A stretch of DNA of 64,000 nt from Breviolum minutum Mf 1.05b.01 (Eukaryota > Sar > Dinophyceae > Suessiales > Symbiodiniaceae). This document shows, in pieces, positions 29,101 to 40,000 of this stretch (positions are counted from its first letter, which is position 1; every line of letters begins with the position of its first letter). The notes beneath the pieces are model-generated. The model worked only from the letters and a program-made list of their open reading frames with translations, did no database searches and was not told where the DNA came from. The position numbers and the translations under genes were made by a program. The DNA lies in the NCBI GenBank assembly GCA_000507305.1, contig DF239089.1, positions 310,001-374,000 on the forward strand. The letters run 5' to 3'.

Positions 29101-32100
29101 CTTTGAGAAGGGAACGATTTCAAAGCTATTTCATTGGAGATGTTTTTAAACATCAAAATTTGTTCAGAATGACAATGAAGGTCTATGGTAATGATTGTCG
29201 CAGCCATTATTATTAAATTCATATATTTGTAGAATATCCTAATGTCTCATGAAATTTATTCGTATTAGTTTGTATGAACTCCCATGAGTTTATCCATATA
29301 CACGTATCATGGAATAATCCTCTTAATTCTTAATATTCCTATTAAATTCACCTTTTTTTCTACATAGTTTAGTGGCTATGGATGTATCCATGGAGGAATC
29401 CCCCCTTAGAGACTCATCGGATGGCCAAAATACACCCCTCAGAATTTAACATGGCTCCTGAAAAGACAAATCGATCCCAAAAACAAAACGGATTGTCAGT
29501 TTCTAAGAAATCTGCAGCAGGACCCAGTGAATGGACCCCTAAACCTGAGTATCAAAAAAAGCTCTTGCACCTTACCTAGTAAGGTCCTATTTGATTTTTG
29601 ATGAACAGTTACGCCCGCTTTTTTAGGAGTTTTGAAACTTAGAGCGTTCAAGTTTGTCATGTTTGGAAGCCTTTCGACTCACACTATGACATTCTGAGCT
29701 GATCCACCTAGAGCTATTTTTTTCGAGAAGAAGGGATTATTATTGATGATTGACCGCTATTGCTGGTTTAGGCCTAAATGGGGTGGTAATGGTATTGCGG
29801 GTGAGTAAACCCTTCGATTCCCATGAGTAACCATCTAAAAATGAAAGCCGAAAAACGCCTTTTGACGAGGAGATGCGCATGGCGACTCGTGGCTACTTTG
29901 GTGGTTTGGGTGGTTTTAGCAAGAAGTTTTGTCAGATGAGGTGCTTTTTTTGGGTGCCAGTTGGGTGCTGTGCTGACTGGAGAAGGATCAAATGAAATAT
30001 GATGGGATGTCGGATGTTAGATAATGACTAAATGTTAGATTGGATATTGGTGAATGCTAGATGATGATGACTGTTGGGTAATGATTGATATTGATATTGA
30101 TGATACAGGTGAAGAAGAGGATAATGATGGATGCTATATGATGGATGTATGATGGTCAACTGGTACATCCAAGTTTTTAGCAGTTAGCCACGTGAGCAGT
30201 GACAAAGGTTTTGTTTAGAGGAGGAATATTGAGGAATCATCAAAGATTTGGGAGTTCAAATGTTGTTTTGTTCGGTGATGTTTGTTTGTTTGTTTCCAAG
30301 AGAACCCCAACGTACCTTTGGAGCACACTGCAAGCATCCCCAAACCACCAAATGAAAAGAATCTCTTCATAAACTGTTCATCAGGAGTTCCAGGGGTATG
30401 GAACGGAAAATTCTTAGATTGTTACACTCCAGTAAACCAACATAGCAATTGAAAATGGACCCTTTGAAGATGTATTTCCTATTGAAAATGGGGATATTCC
30501 ATTGCTAAGTTAGTTTACCAGAGGGTAGTAGTTGTTTTGCATGTGCGTTTTTCCTTTGTTTTCTTAGATTTGAACCACCCAAAAAAAGGACCAAGGCATC
30601 CCATTGACCTGAAATGAAATTTTCATGAAACTCTGACCGTGAGTTTCCGGGAGGCCATTTTTTCAGGATGTTTTTTCTCAGAAACTTCCAGAACAACCTC
30701 AATGTTCTGGCAAATTTTGGGGGAAGTTGTTCTGGAATTTCTTGATGGCCTGTTTTTGCCATTGCAATGGTTTTATATTGGGGCCAAGCAATATATACCC
30801 CGTGGTTCACAGTAGGAAAATAATATCGCAACAGTTTGCTAAGAGACCTTGGTAGACCTTCATGGGGCTGTGTGTTTGGACATAATTTGAGATGAAGAAA
30901 CCTTTGGTAACCAGTGTGTCTTTTGAATTATGTGTCAGCTTGTTTTTTCTTTCGGCTGGTTACTCAACCATCTATATAACATGTTGGTAAAATAAATGGC
31001 AGGCTGGCTGATCCTACCTCCCCTCTGAGACTAACAGCTTGTCCCTGAAAATGAATGGTTGGAAGATGAATTATCCTCTTGGGGCCCAGCCTATTTTGAT
31101 GGTTCAGAAATCCGGTAAACTCACCAGTTGAGGTTTGGTAGTTTCTCCTACTGTACAAGGGTTTTAGACATCCAAAAGGTGGTTGGCCTTGGGATTTCTG
31201 ACCCATCAACAGTATGTTCGTTTCAGGGAGGGTAATGTTCAACCCTAAGAATCCAGACACCTCCCGGATCGAATAGGATTGAGGGTTCCAATCCCATCAC
31301 CAGGTCATAGGATTATAGGGGATTTCTCCCTTGTTTAGGAGATACAAACGGATCCTTAGGGCAATAGAACATTCATCTACTTCCCTACTAATAATAAACC
31401 ATTAATAAGGATCTCTATTACCCAACCAGGATTCAATGGAACGTAGTAAGGGGTTTTTTCGTGGCTCATCTACTTCCTGCACACCTGCTGAGCTTCCACC
31501 GTTTTGGCAGTTGTGTCGATCCTTCTTGCAACGGTGCCGACTGCGAAACGCCCATGATGCCCATGTCGGATGGGAAAGCTCCGCCCAGCCGTCTTGTCTC
31601 TTGGTGTCGATGTTTGAATGCCGTTGTGGAAAAGATCTTCAAATATCCCATACCATCCATGGGGCTGGTATATTTACCTACATTTACCATAGAAATTAAC
31701 TAAATGTAGGTAAATATACCATACATGGATGGTATGGTAAATATCTTGGGGTCAGGAAGCAAGAACAATTTTCCAACGAAAATAGGTGTAAGATTGAAGC
31801 GTACATTGAACATGTCATGCTTATTTACTGTATATGTTTTTAATTTTGATAAGATTTGATAAGACATGGGCATGGGTATCTTTCTTTGAACCAATGGGCT
31901 AATGGGACTCATCAAAAACCGCACCAAGAACATGGGAACATGGGTCGATGGCAAGTTAAATTTCTTAGCAGATTTTTTTTCAACATGACCAAGCTTTACA
32001 CATTGCCCTAGTCTTCCAAACTCCTCCAAATACCTTGTGAGAGGGTGTTTTGAGCCCCTAAAGATCTTGGATTTGGAGGTGTTTGGAAGTCTAAACACCG

Positions 32101-32350
32101 ATCCTCACAAGATATTTGGAAGACTAGGGTTGACTTATGGCCCCTGGCACGGTAACATGTCCTTGCAACTCTCGAGAAACCAACGTTTTGGTTCAGTGGC
32201 CTCATGGAAGACCAACGACTCGACACCACCAACATGTTTGCAGGGTTTCCTTGGCTCTGATTTTTCATGCTATGACAGTGATAATTTGTAAATACAGCAG
32301 CTTGCAATAAAAAGTAACGTTAAAAAGCCGTATTGGTACCCTGCTACTAG

Positions 32351-32406
<56 letters not shown>

Positions 32407-35400
32407 TTTGTCCACCATCTTGGAATAAAATTCAGCCATTCATGTAGGGTCAAAAAATAAAACCCTGGACAACCATGGAATTGCCACGTGACATGTTTCG
32501 GTTGGTAGGTTTTCCCGCCCTTTAATTTTGGACAATTTTTTTTTCCTTCAGGAGATTGTCGAGCAACTTCTCTCCTCCATGGGGACCTGAGGGCAACTGA
32601 TCCCAATCCCAACGATCGCCCCGAAAAAAAAGATCCGTGCGACGCGGTCCGCTGCTGCGTTGCTGTGATGCTGTTCCGTGGGGAAGTTTGTGAGTTGGTC
32701 ATTAGCGATAGATGTATATCGTTGGGGAACAGCCAGCCAGCTGTGTGGGTTTCCAACGTGTGCTTTGTTGGTTGGAAGTGTCGTTGTTTGGAAGCCACAG
32801 GATCTACAATCGCGTCAAGGAGTTCTAAGCACCTGTGCCTGCTTGCTGGGTGTGATTCTCACGGTATCTCGGTTGTTTAAAAATTGGGTTTTTTTGTGGC
32901 TGAGATGATGGAGATGTTATGGAGATGGTTTGTGTTTTTATAAAGGAGGTAGTTGTTTCAACTGTGTTAGATACGATGTTTTTTTATACGTGAAAAATCC
33001 CATTTTGGTGAAGTGATCCAATCGATTCTAGATTCGGATCGATTGTTTGGGTCGATGTTGAAACCCGCAAGATAGAAATTGCCTTGGTGAAGGTTTTAGG
33101 GGGACCTCAAGGTGTGCAAAACAAATAATTAATCATCTGGATTTTTCCGAAATAGTGTAACCCCAAATCATCCATTTTGATAGGGTTTTCCATTATAAAC
33201 CATCCTTTTTGGGATACCCCTGTTTTTGGAAACATCCATCTAGAGATGAATGGAAGAATTCAGAAATACATGCAATGTTTCATACAAGGTTTATTACCCA
33301 TAGGATCCATGTATGGTATATTACCATAAAAATCAACCAAATGTAGGTAAATATACCATACATGGATCCTATGGGTTACTAGCATTTACTAGCCCTGGTT
33401 TCTCTGTGATAAGGCCTTGCTTTTCCTAGATAAACAAAACCTGATCATATGTTAGCGGGTGGGGTGCTGGTTCACGAGTTGTTGACTGGTCATGATTCCT
33501 ATAGCAACCTCACATGGTGTCACAAAATTAAAGGTCGTTTGATAACGGAACCCCCAAAGGTGGTTGAATTCAGAAAATCGCATTGCAACGCACTTCACCC
33601 AGGGGTTTCTACGCAAAAAAATAGAGTTTTTCTGGAACTGATGGTATCGCTGTGCCGTTGAATTGTTGAGAATGAGACTTATTGTGCTTGGCAACCAGAA
33701 TGTTATAAAGACACTTTATATTTTCATTGCAAAAGTATTAAGGCATAGCATGTTCGTGAGAAACATACATATCTATAACACCTACATAAACACGCCAATA
33801 CATGGCCGAACCTGTGTTGTTTCCCTCATTTTGGAAAACATTCATGTCTTTGTGCCTTCAAGGTCAGTTTTCGTCAGTATTAGTTATTAGTAGTGGCGGA
33901 AAACATATCATCCCATCAACACCAGTGATTAAACCATCAAGAGATTCAAACCATAAAGTTTATTCAAGCCATAAAGTGTATTGTATTCAAACATATTCAA
34001 ACCATCCAAGTGTATTCCCATCCCATCAACTACATGGTGAAAAATCCCCAAGTGATTCAACTTCCATTTGAGCTGAAAACTCTTATGACATTTCATGAAA
34101 TCCTGATTGGATTCAGGTTCCGGGATCATTATTTCATGGCTTATTATCCATAATCCCCCGGAAAATCCTGGGTAGGATTTCATCCCATATAATACCATCC
34201 TCTAAAAACACCCATGCAAAACCCTAAATAACTCCTAAATCACCCTAAATATCCCAGAATAATCCCCCACCAAAAAAACACCTAAATAACCATCATCCCC
34301 TCCATTTTTTCCAACTTGTTTTATCCCCCAAATTAACCAACCGCAATTTGGTCCCCTCTCTTCGACCTAACGAACCAAGGCTTTAGGCCTCGTTGGAATG
34401 GCTTCACCTTTGGGGTCATTGGAGGTGTGGGGAATCTGCCGGGGGAAGCGGGAATTACCCCACAAAAAGGTGGTGGTGGTTACCCCACAATAGGTGGGGG
34501 CCCGAACAGCCAAGCACCCCCAAAAAGGGAGGAAACATCTGAGTAACATCTAACATCATCTAACCTTTAGTTTGTCGGTGGTTGCAAACATTCTTTATGT
34601 TCACCCCGATCCTTGGGGAAATGATCCCAATTGACCAGCATATTTTTCAAATGGGTTGGTTCAACCACCAACTTGAGGTAGTGAGTGAAAAGTAAGGGAA
34701 TCCGAAACCCCAAAAATGGCCGAACCATTGGTGAAGGATTTTGTATGAATTGCCAGAGGAATAGATTCCAGAATGCATGTTTTTGTGGCTTATACACGAA
34801 TTGGAGGAAGACAAGGGGCCGGCGTGGTGCAAAGGCCCTTGCCGCCGCTGGGGCCTGGCACTTCGGAATGAAGACCTGGAGCACCGCTGCGCCTATCTGT
34901 TGTTTGTCTTGGTCATCATGAGCAACCTGACCCAGACTGGTGATGAAATCGTGGATGTCTGCTCAGCTGTGATGACTTCTGGGCTTTGATAGAAGAAAGT
35001 TGGCGCAAAAAACCACCGGAGTTGCAGCAACAAGATCCGGGACCCCCAAAAATGGCCTTTCATAATTCTGAGAGGTTTGGGGATATATTAAAAACCAAAG
35101 ATATAAGTATGTATAAAATATGTATATTTAGAGTTTTGTAAGGGAAGTCAGGTTCCCAAAATGGCCGAAACATTCAGGGTAAGGATTTATTTCATAGATT
35201 GCCCACTGTTCTTCAACTCGTGATTCGATGGTGACTCATTTTTTTGAAACATCGATGTCTGAAGTGTAGGCAATGACTTGCCGCCCCACCAAAAGCTTTG
35301 TTTGTACAATGTCTTTTTGCAGAAGCAATCACTTTTTTTTGAACTGTAACATCTATTCAGTTCTTGGATATGGGGATGTACTGAATGTACTTTACCCTTG

Positions 35401-35685
35401 ACTTGAAACCTCATCTTATTGCCCTCCCTGAAACTAACAGCTCGCACCTGAAACATAAGCCTTCCCAAAAGGAAACGATCGTATTCCAACCATCTATTCT
35501 TCAGGTGCATTCGCTGTTACTTTCAGGGAGGGTATTTGTTTGAAGGTCATTTTTCAGGAGTCTCAAATGAGGGAAACAAATCTCCTGAAGAAATCCAAGC
35601 CCAACCTCCAACTCACCAAGCCCTCGCCTCGAGGCGTTGCCGATGCTTCATTTGGGCAGCCCCGCCCTACCAGGGCCTAGTGCAG
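26031..35685 (+). CDS. g4: loose series of + strand exons, one or more genes
   Basis: Candidate exons are 26031-26106, 26796-26891, 27320-27435, 28485-28556, 29451-29578, 29870-29940, 31511-31603, 32552-32697, 32801-32863, 33456-33516, 34835-34939 and 35591-35685. Only some adjacent pairs agree in phase (32697 to 32801; 34939 to 35591). Several are Leu/Ala-rich and could continue the helical-repeat protein of g3. An ATG-led exon at 29451 suggests a separate gene may start there. Boundaries between genes cannot be set from sequence alone. Confidence 0.3.
26155..26256 (+). repeat. Mi-A copy (CAG form)
   Basis: Starts CTAGGTGGGGGATTCCAA and ends GTTGAAACCACCAACTAG; the core is GACTAATATTTTTCAG. 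No coding follows it. Confidence 0.8.
26588..26698. repeat. Mi-G element
   Basis: AGGTGGGCCCAAAACACCAG pairs with CTGGTGTTTGGGCCCACCTT. Confidence 0.8.
26796..26891 (+). CDS. g4 exon, Leu/Ser-rich
   Basis: Acceptor CTGCTGCAG and donor AGCTGG|GTAGAA. It reads LANALSRSLENSQASSLTTS then LRLCVLLQDKA, or VGQCLVEKSGEFTGFQSYDF in another frame. Confidence 0.4.
27119..27243. repeat. Mi-H element
   Basis: GTTTCAGGTACCTAAAATGG pairs with CCATTTTAGGTACCTGAAAT. Confidence 0.8.
27320..27435 (+). CDS. g4 exon
   Basis: Acceptor GAAGCAACCAG and donor AGATTT|GTTGGG. It reads DLIASARTFQASTEIFRTLE then VQDFKSRF. Confidence 0.4.
27589..28115. repeat. Two Mi-J copies with spacer
   Basis: ACCCTAAGGATCCCTTTGTG opens the copy at 27589-27720; CCCTAAGGATCCGTTTGTAT opens that at 28000-28115. 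Both are reversed relative to 19849. The AT-rich spacer has no exon. Confidence 0.55.
28485..28556 (+). CDS. g4 exon
   Basis: Acceptor CAATTCCAG and donor ACATCG|GTTTTA. It reads EQVLRGLQQRLSFEDAREAL then RNI. A second frame (VNKSYEVYNNACLLRMLEKH-stop) also fits upstream phase. Confidence 0.4.
29451..29578 (+). CDS. possible first coding exon (ATG), basic
   Basis: The ATG lies in a Mi-B-like terminus (ACCCCTCAGAATTTAACATG). It reads MAPEKTNRSQKQNGLSVSKK then SAAGPSEWTPKPEYQKKLLH, with excellent donor ACCTA|GTAAGG. Confidence 0.45.
29870..29940 (+). CDS. g4 candidate exon, Gly-rich
   Basis: Acceptor TTGACGAG and donor GATGAG|GTGCTT. It reads EMRMATRGYFGGLGGFSKKF then CQM. Confidence 0.4.
29941..31242. 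other. Intron or spacer with low-complexity and Mi-O, Mi-C copies
   Basis: ATGATG-rich low-complexity DNA at about 29990-30150; Mi-O 30419-30527 (GTTACACTCCAGTAAACC...GGTTAGTTTACCAGAGGG type); an inner palindrome around CCAGAACAACC/GTTGTTCTGG (30690-30740); Mi-C 31098-31213. Confidence 0.45.
31243..31363. repeat. Mi-J element
   Basis: CTAAGAATCCAGACACCTCC to AAACGGATCCTTAGGGC. Confidence 0.7.
31511..31603 (+). CDS. g4 candidate exon
   Basis: Acceptor GTTTTGGCAG and donor CTCTTG|GTGTCG; it reads LCRSFLQRCRLRNAHDAHVG then WESSAQPSCLL. A neighbouring frame is also open. Confidence 0.35.
31645..31738. repeat. Mi-D palindromic element
   Basis: TCCCATACCATCCATGGGGC pairs with CATACATGGATGGTATGGTA. 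Confidence 0.75.
32006..32127. repeat. Mi-K element
   Basis: CCCTAGTCTTCCAAACTCC pairs with ATTTGGAAGACTAGGG. Confidence 0.75.
32350..32406 (+). repeat. (GAT)n microsatellite
   Basis: About 19 perfect TGA/GAT units. Confidence 0.95.
32552..32697 (+). CDS. g4 exon
   Basis: Acceptor TTTTTCCTTCAG and donor GAGTTG|GTCATT. It reads DCRATSLLHGDLRATDPNPN then DRPEKKDPCDAVRCCVAVML, ending in phase 0 as required by 32801. Confidence 0.5.
32801..32863 (+). CDS. g4 exon
   Basis: Acceptor GAAGCCACAG and donor CTCACG|GTATCT. It reads DLQSRQGVLSTCACLLGVIL then T. The intron from 32698 is 103 nt. Confidence 0.45.
33295..33377. repeat. Mi-D palindromic element
   Basis: TACCCATAGGATCCATGTAT pairs with ATACATGGATCCTATGGGTTA: an almost perfect hairpin. 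Confidence 0.8.
33456..33516 (+). CDS. candidate exon resembling a kinase subdomain IX fragment
   Basis: Acceptor ATATGTTAG and donor CACATG|GTGTCA. It reads GGVLVHELLTGHDSYSN. The GVL-x-x-ELLTG pattern resembles the segment after subdomain VIII in protein kinases, but no other kinase exon (HRD, DFG) was found, so the call is tentative. Confidence 0.3.
33517..34569. other. Spacer or intron with no clear exon
   Basis: AT-rich. At 33900-34030 there are short repeats of ACCATAAAGTTTATTCAAGC type; a palindromic element at 34360-34510 has CCTCGTTGG and TACCCCACAA repeats. Confidence 0.4.
34570..34675 (+). repeat. Mi-A copy (CAA form)
   Basis: Starts GTTTGTCGGTGGTTGCAAAC and ends GGTTCAACCACCAACTTGAG. 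Confidence 0.75.
34835..34939 (+). CDS. g4 exon, helical
   Basis: Acceptor GTGCAAAG and donor CAGACTG|GTGATG. It reads RRWGLALRNEDLEHRCAYLL then FVLVIMSNLTQT. Confidence 0.5.
35428..35536. repeat. Mi-M element
   Basis: CCCTGAAACTAACAGCTCGC pairs with CGCTGTTACTTTCAGGGAGG. Confidence 0.75.
35591..35685 (+). CDS. g4 candidate exon
   Basis: Acceptor CTCCTGAAG and donor GTGCAG|GTGTTT. It reads IQAQPPTHQALASRRCRCFI then WAAPPYQGLVQ. A second frame (KSKPNLQLTKPSPRGVADAS) is open. Confidence 0.35.
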
Positions 35686-36528
35686 GTGTTTCGGGTGGGG
35701 TGGGGTAGGGGCACCACCTGGAACCTTGTGAATGATGGGATAACCTACCATATCAACTGGTGCTGGATTTTTTCCATCAGCAGCAGGTGGTGGTTTCAAA
35801 TAAACAGGACCGTGGCCTGAAAGATTGTTTGTTGTAAAAAGTTTCACCCGTTACTTGAGGAGATGATAATCCCAATTGATTTGACCTGCATATTTGATCT
35901 AACATAGCGTTAAAAAAAACACCAGCTGCTATGGCGGCCATTGTTTTGGTTACCTCGAAATCAATCCAGAGTTTTCCCTTTAAATCTTTTATCCAACCTC
36001 ATAGATCATGGAGAAAAATGGTTGTACCCTTGGGATGCTACACACTATATAAGGTGTATATATAGGGTTGATTCTTAAGGGTCCCCCCATCCCAAGGGCT
36101 TGGGCGCCACCATTTTCCCGTGTCGATCTTTGGGTCCGGGATGTTTTCAAAACCAATCAAGTTGATGACTTGATACTTGGTGGATCACACAATGACCAAA
36201 GTTATGACTATTCCATGGGAACCCAAAACCTTCATTTTTTAGCGGATATAACCCATATATATTGGGGGTTTAAACCCTTCATGTTTCATGGTTTTGGGGT
36301 CCAAGGGTTTTGAGTATTTTTTTGAATCCTTTCACCCCCCCAAAGGCCTGAAAACGGAATTTCCGTCTTCTAACCACGCAGTGGTTTCGTGTTTTTTGGG
36401 GTATAGATGGATATAGCAATTGTAGGAATTTGATGCATCAAGATCAAAGGGGTTCGAAGTGAGTCTGGGGATTTTTCTAATATCAATGCCATGTTTCAGG
36501 GAATCGATGTTTTTTTTTGTAAAAGATA
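35686..36528. other. Spacer before g5
   Basis: Half a Mi-C (to 35785), a diverged Mi-A (35783-35905), a Mi-L element (36010-36118) and a Mi-S element (36217-36310, ending TTTTGGGGTCCAAGGGTTTT; copies at 4293 and 51510). Confidence 0.45.
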
Positions 36529-36770
36529 TACCCTCCCTGAAACTTACCTAGGTGGTGGCAACTCAATGTTTTGTTTTATTTTCAACCTGATCCCTGGGGT
36601 TTCATGATCCAATTTGACGGTCGCATATTGTTCAAATGGGTTGGTTTAACCACCAACTAGTTACAGCAAAAGCACCTGAAAAAAAACCATCCTTTTAAAG
36701 GCAAGAATCATCGACTCCGACCATCCACTCTTCAGGGGTTCCAACTCGCTGTTAGTTTCAGGGAGGGGCC
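36529..36770 (+). repeat. Mi-M element split by a nested Mi-A
   Basis: Mi-M starts CCCTCCCTGAAACTTAC. It is interrupted at 36548-36660 by a complete Mi-A (CTAGGTGGTGGCAACTC to CACCAACTAG), then resumes TTACAGCAAAAGCACCTG and ends GTTAGTTTCAGGGAGGGG. TTAC stands on both sides of the Mi-A. Confidence 0.8.
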
Positions 36771-36801
36771 TTGAACCCGGCAATTTATTTGAGTTGCTTA
36801 G

Positions 36802-37053
36802 GATCGCGCCGGATCCTTGGTTGCCGAAAACTGCAACCAGAGAAACCCCGCAAGAAATTTTTCATCACATATTCCCACCAAACGGGAAAAAACCGGAACA
36901 TCATCTTCTCAAAAGTGCCAAGTCGGAAAGGGATATGTACAGGTTTCCAAGAGGTTTTTACAAATATACGTATATCTGGAACCCATTTGTCCTTTGCTTT
37001 GCCTCCAAAAGAAGATCTTTTCCAATCAAAACAAGGGACAGTTGGGTTTCCAG
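36802..37053 (+). CDS. g5 exon
   Basis: Acceptor GAGTTGCTTAG and perfect donor TTCCAG|GTATGT. It reads KFFITYSHQTGKNRNIIFSK, VPSRKGICTGFQEVFTNIRI and SGTHLSFALPPKEDLFQSKQ. All three frames are open over 250 bp; this one keeps phase with later exons. Confidence 0.55.
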
Positions 37054-40000
37054 GTATGTATCTCAACCGGTTAGCGGGATTTCTGAAGCATCAACAGTAC
37101 CACTATAGAGGTACTTGAGGTTCAAATTGGCCTTTGGGGATCACCTTCGCCTCCATCTTTGTACAGGATCCTCCCTGTCAGCCAAGAGAAGAAGAGCTAT
37201 GCCATCTTCCATTACCCATTTTTTTGGGGGGATTGAACACTGCAATATATAGTAATTTTGAGTGATTTGCCTACAAAAGTCGTTGGTGTTATATATTGAC
37301 TCCGGTCTACTTTTCAGATGGTGGACCGTGGATTCATTCTGGAGATCCGTTTTGAAGCAACCATCTGGAAGTGGGGGAAGATAGGCAAATGATAGGCAAT
37401 CCCCATTATATTCACTTGGATGATACCTCCTTGTTTTCAGCGTAAACGACCATGGGTGTGGTTCAAAAAAAAATACACCATCAATTCTTGTGAATTTTGC
37501 TTTTGACTGACAACCTTGGATCGAATCTCTCACAAAAATTCGTACAGAAAAAATCCTGATGTTTAACAGCTCGCCCCCTGAAAATTGTTGGTTGGAAGAC
37601 AATCCTTTCCGCTTGGGGATAACCTTTGGCAAATCTCAAGGACTCGGTGGTTAAAACCTCAGGGATTTGCCATTTGATCCCCTTCCTAACCGCATTTGAG
37701 TGGCACCGGAGGTAGTCGGACGCCAGAGCCTGAGCTGGAAGATGTTCGATGGGTCCCTGTGGAACCATGGAGTAGCCGAAGTGAAGCATGGAGAAGTGAG
37801 AGTGACTTGGATTTGTTTAGTTGATGGTGGTTTCAAATATCTTTAATCTTCACCCCTACGTGGGGACGATTCCCATTTTGACTAATATTTTTCAGATGGG
37901 TTGAAACCACCAACTAGCTATAGATTAGTTTAGCTGTAGTAAGTAGGTTTGAAGTTCTCATTTAAGTCACAACCAACTTATTTTTCTTGGATTTGTTTAG
38001 TTGAGCAATGAAAAAAACCCTAGTTGTTTTGCGTATATAGGGGATTTTAAATACAACACAGCTACATGGGGATTATAATAAACCATTATAAGGATCCTTA
38101 TTCAACAACCAGTATAAATATATATTGGAAAGTAAGAGGATTTTTTTTCGTGGGTCAGTTGGTGTTTTTTTTCATGGATTCTATCATGATAAATCACCAT
38201 TTTGCACCAGCATTTGGGATAGTGTTTTTTTCTACTTTTTCCAAACATCTTAAGGGTGACTGGGGCTGAGTTGATATTTTTTGATACCCCAAAAATCGCA
38301 TAGTAATCACTACATCATAATGAACAAAAACAGCCTGGCTAGTTATGAAAGATAGTGAAGCGTTTATCTCCAAGTGGAAAGATGGAGCCAAATCCATGCA
38401 TATTAGGCATATTAGTATAGGGGGGGGGGGCCTGCATGATAATATATATATATACTGGATATAGACTGACCCAATTACCTTGAATAGACATATGATTTAT
38501 ATGATCTACCTTGCTTGTAGGTTTGGTGTTTCGATTCGGTGTTTTTTGGTGATGACATTTTTTGGAAATATTAGTTGATATCTAGGTATATTAGATACGT
38601 TTACCTCAAGGTCAAAATAGATGGCACAGATACCAAAAGAAAGGTTAGTAAAGGGTCCTTATAAACCAATATTTATGGACTGTGCCATCCTTTACGATTA
38701 TTGTATATATAATTATAGCAAAAAACTGCCGTAACCTCAGGTATTGGATATCAGGTAGTTACCTTCCCTGAAAGCGAGTTTATCCCTGAAGAATGGATGG
38801 TTGGAGTCGATGTTTGCTTCCTTTTAAAATGGCGCAAGCTGGCAGGGTGCGAGCTGTTAGTTTCCATGGAGTGAAAAAATACCTGGAACCCAACGGTGAC
38901 CCTATTTTGAAGGTCAAGCCTTCCAAAAGAAGGCCGAAATTCCAACCAAAACAAGGGTAATTTTTCGGTTCTGGGTAGATATTTAAAAAACCATACCCTC
39001 CAATTTCGATGGTTTCCAAGGAGGATTCCGGTCATCCCATTTCATGCCTGAATGCCATGGCCTTCAGATCTTGCCCAAAATGAAAAATCAGTAGCACGTG
39101 TACATACCGTTGATGGAAGAATTCCTGTACCACCTGGGCTGTATAAAACCCTGTAAATAATAGGATAAACTACCAACCTCAACTGGTGCAGGATTTCAGC
39201 CATCAACAGTAGCTACCAACCAACCAATGACTAGCTACATAATCCCACAAGGTGATTTCTGGATGACTGAAACATGTTTGTTGCTTGCTAAGCTTTATGT
39301 ATGCTACCTCAATAAACCACTTCCAGCGTGTGTATAACATCATATATACAAATACGCCTAGTGCTCCCTTCGACCCTTTTGAGAGTGTATTATGGGCAGG
39401 TTTTCAGGGTCTAAATATTGAACAGGTATTTATGGAGCACCTAGGAGATGTACACATATTTCTCAGCCTCAGTTCGATGGAAGGAACCAATCATTCAGAG
39501 GTGGACCCCCTAGCAGTTATAAGTGGAGTTATAACAGATATAACCCTTATAAGTAGGGTTATATCCCCATTTAAACCCCTTTATTTTCGGCTAATTTATA
39601 GGGGTTTCAAACACCCTACTTGGGGCCTCCGAAATTCATCCGGAAATGTTGGGCCACTTGAAGGTGATGTGTGGAGTAGTTGGATGGAACCCAAGGAACC
39701 AGAGGTGCAGAAAACAAAAATCACATTGGTGGATAATTGGTGCTTCATTGGAGCTAATTGGCTAACCTTGGGGATTACCCTCCAGGAAATTAACATATCC
39801 CCCTGATAAGGCATATTTGAAGATGATTTACCTTTTCCCCAGGTGGGACATGTTAGTTCCCTGGAGGGTACATATTTGGTAGGAAAAAAATAGAGTTTAA
39901 ACACTTTTATTTCATGGTCCGAAATGGCTGAGTGAGGGTGTGGGATGTTTTCTTGGGTGGAAAGGAAAGTGGTTTATTGATCACATATGGGTCGATACAA

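Noticed and set aside
32265-32798. 177-codon minus frame
   Set aside because: It runs through the (GAT)n repeat as poly-Ile and is antisense to the exon at 32552.
37141-37789. Minus-strand frames of 102-163 codons
   Set aside because: They are antisense to + exons and candidate segments with better splice signals and phase; part may still be real.
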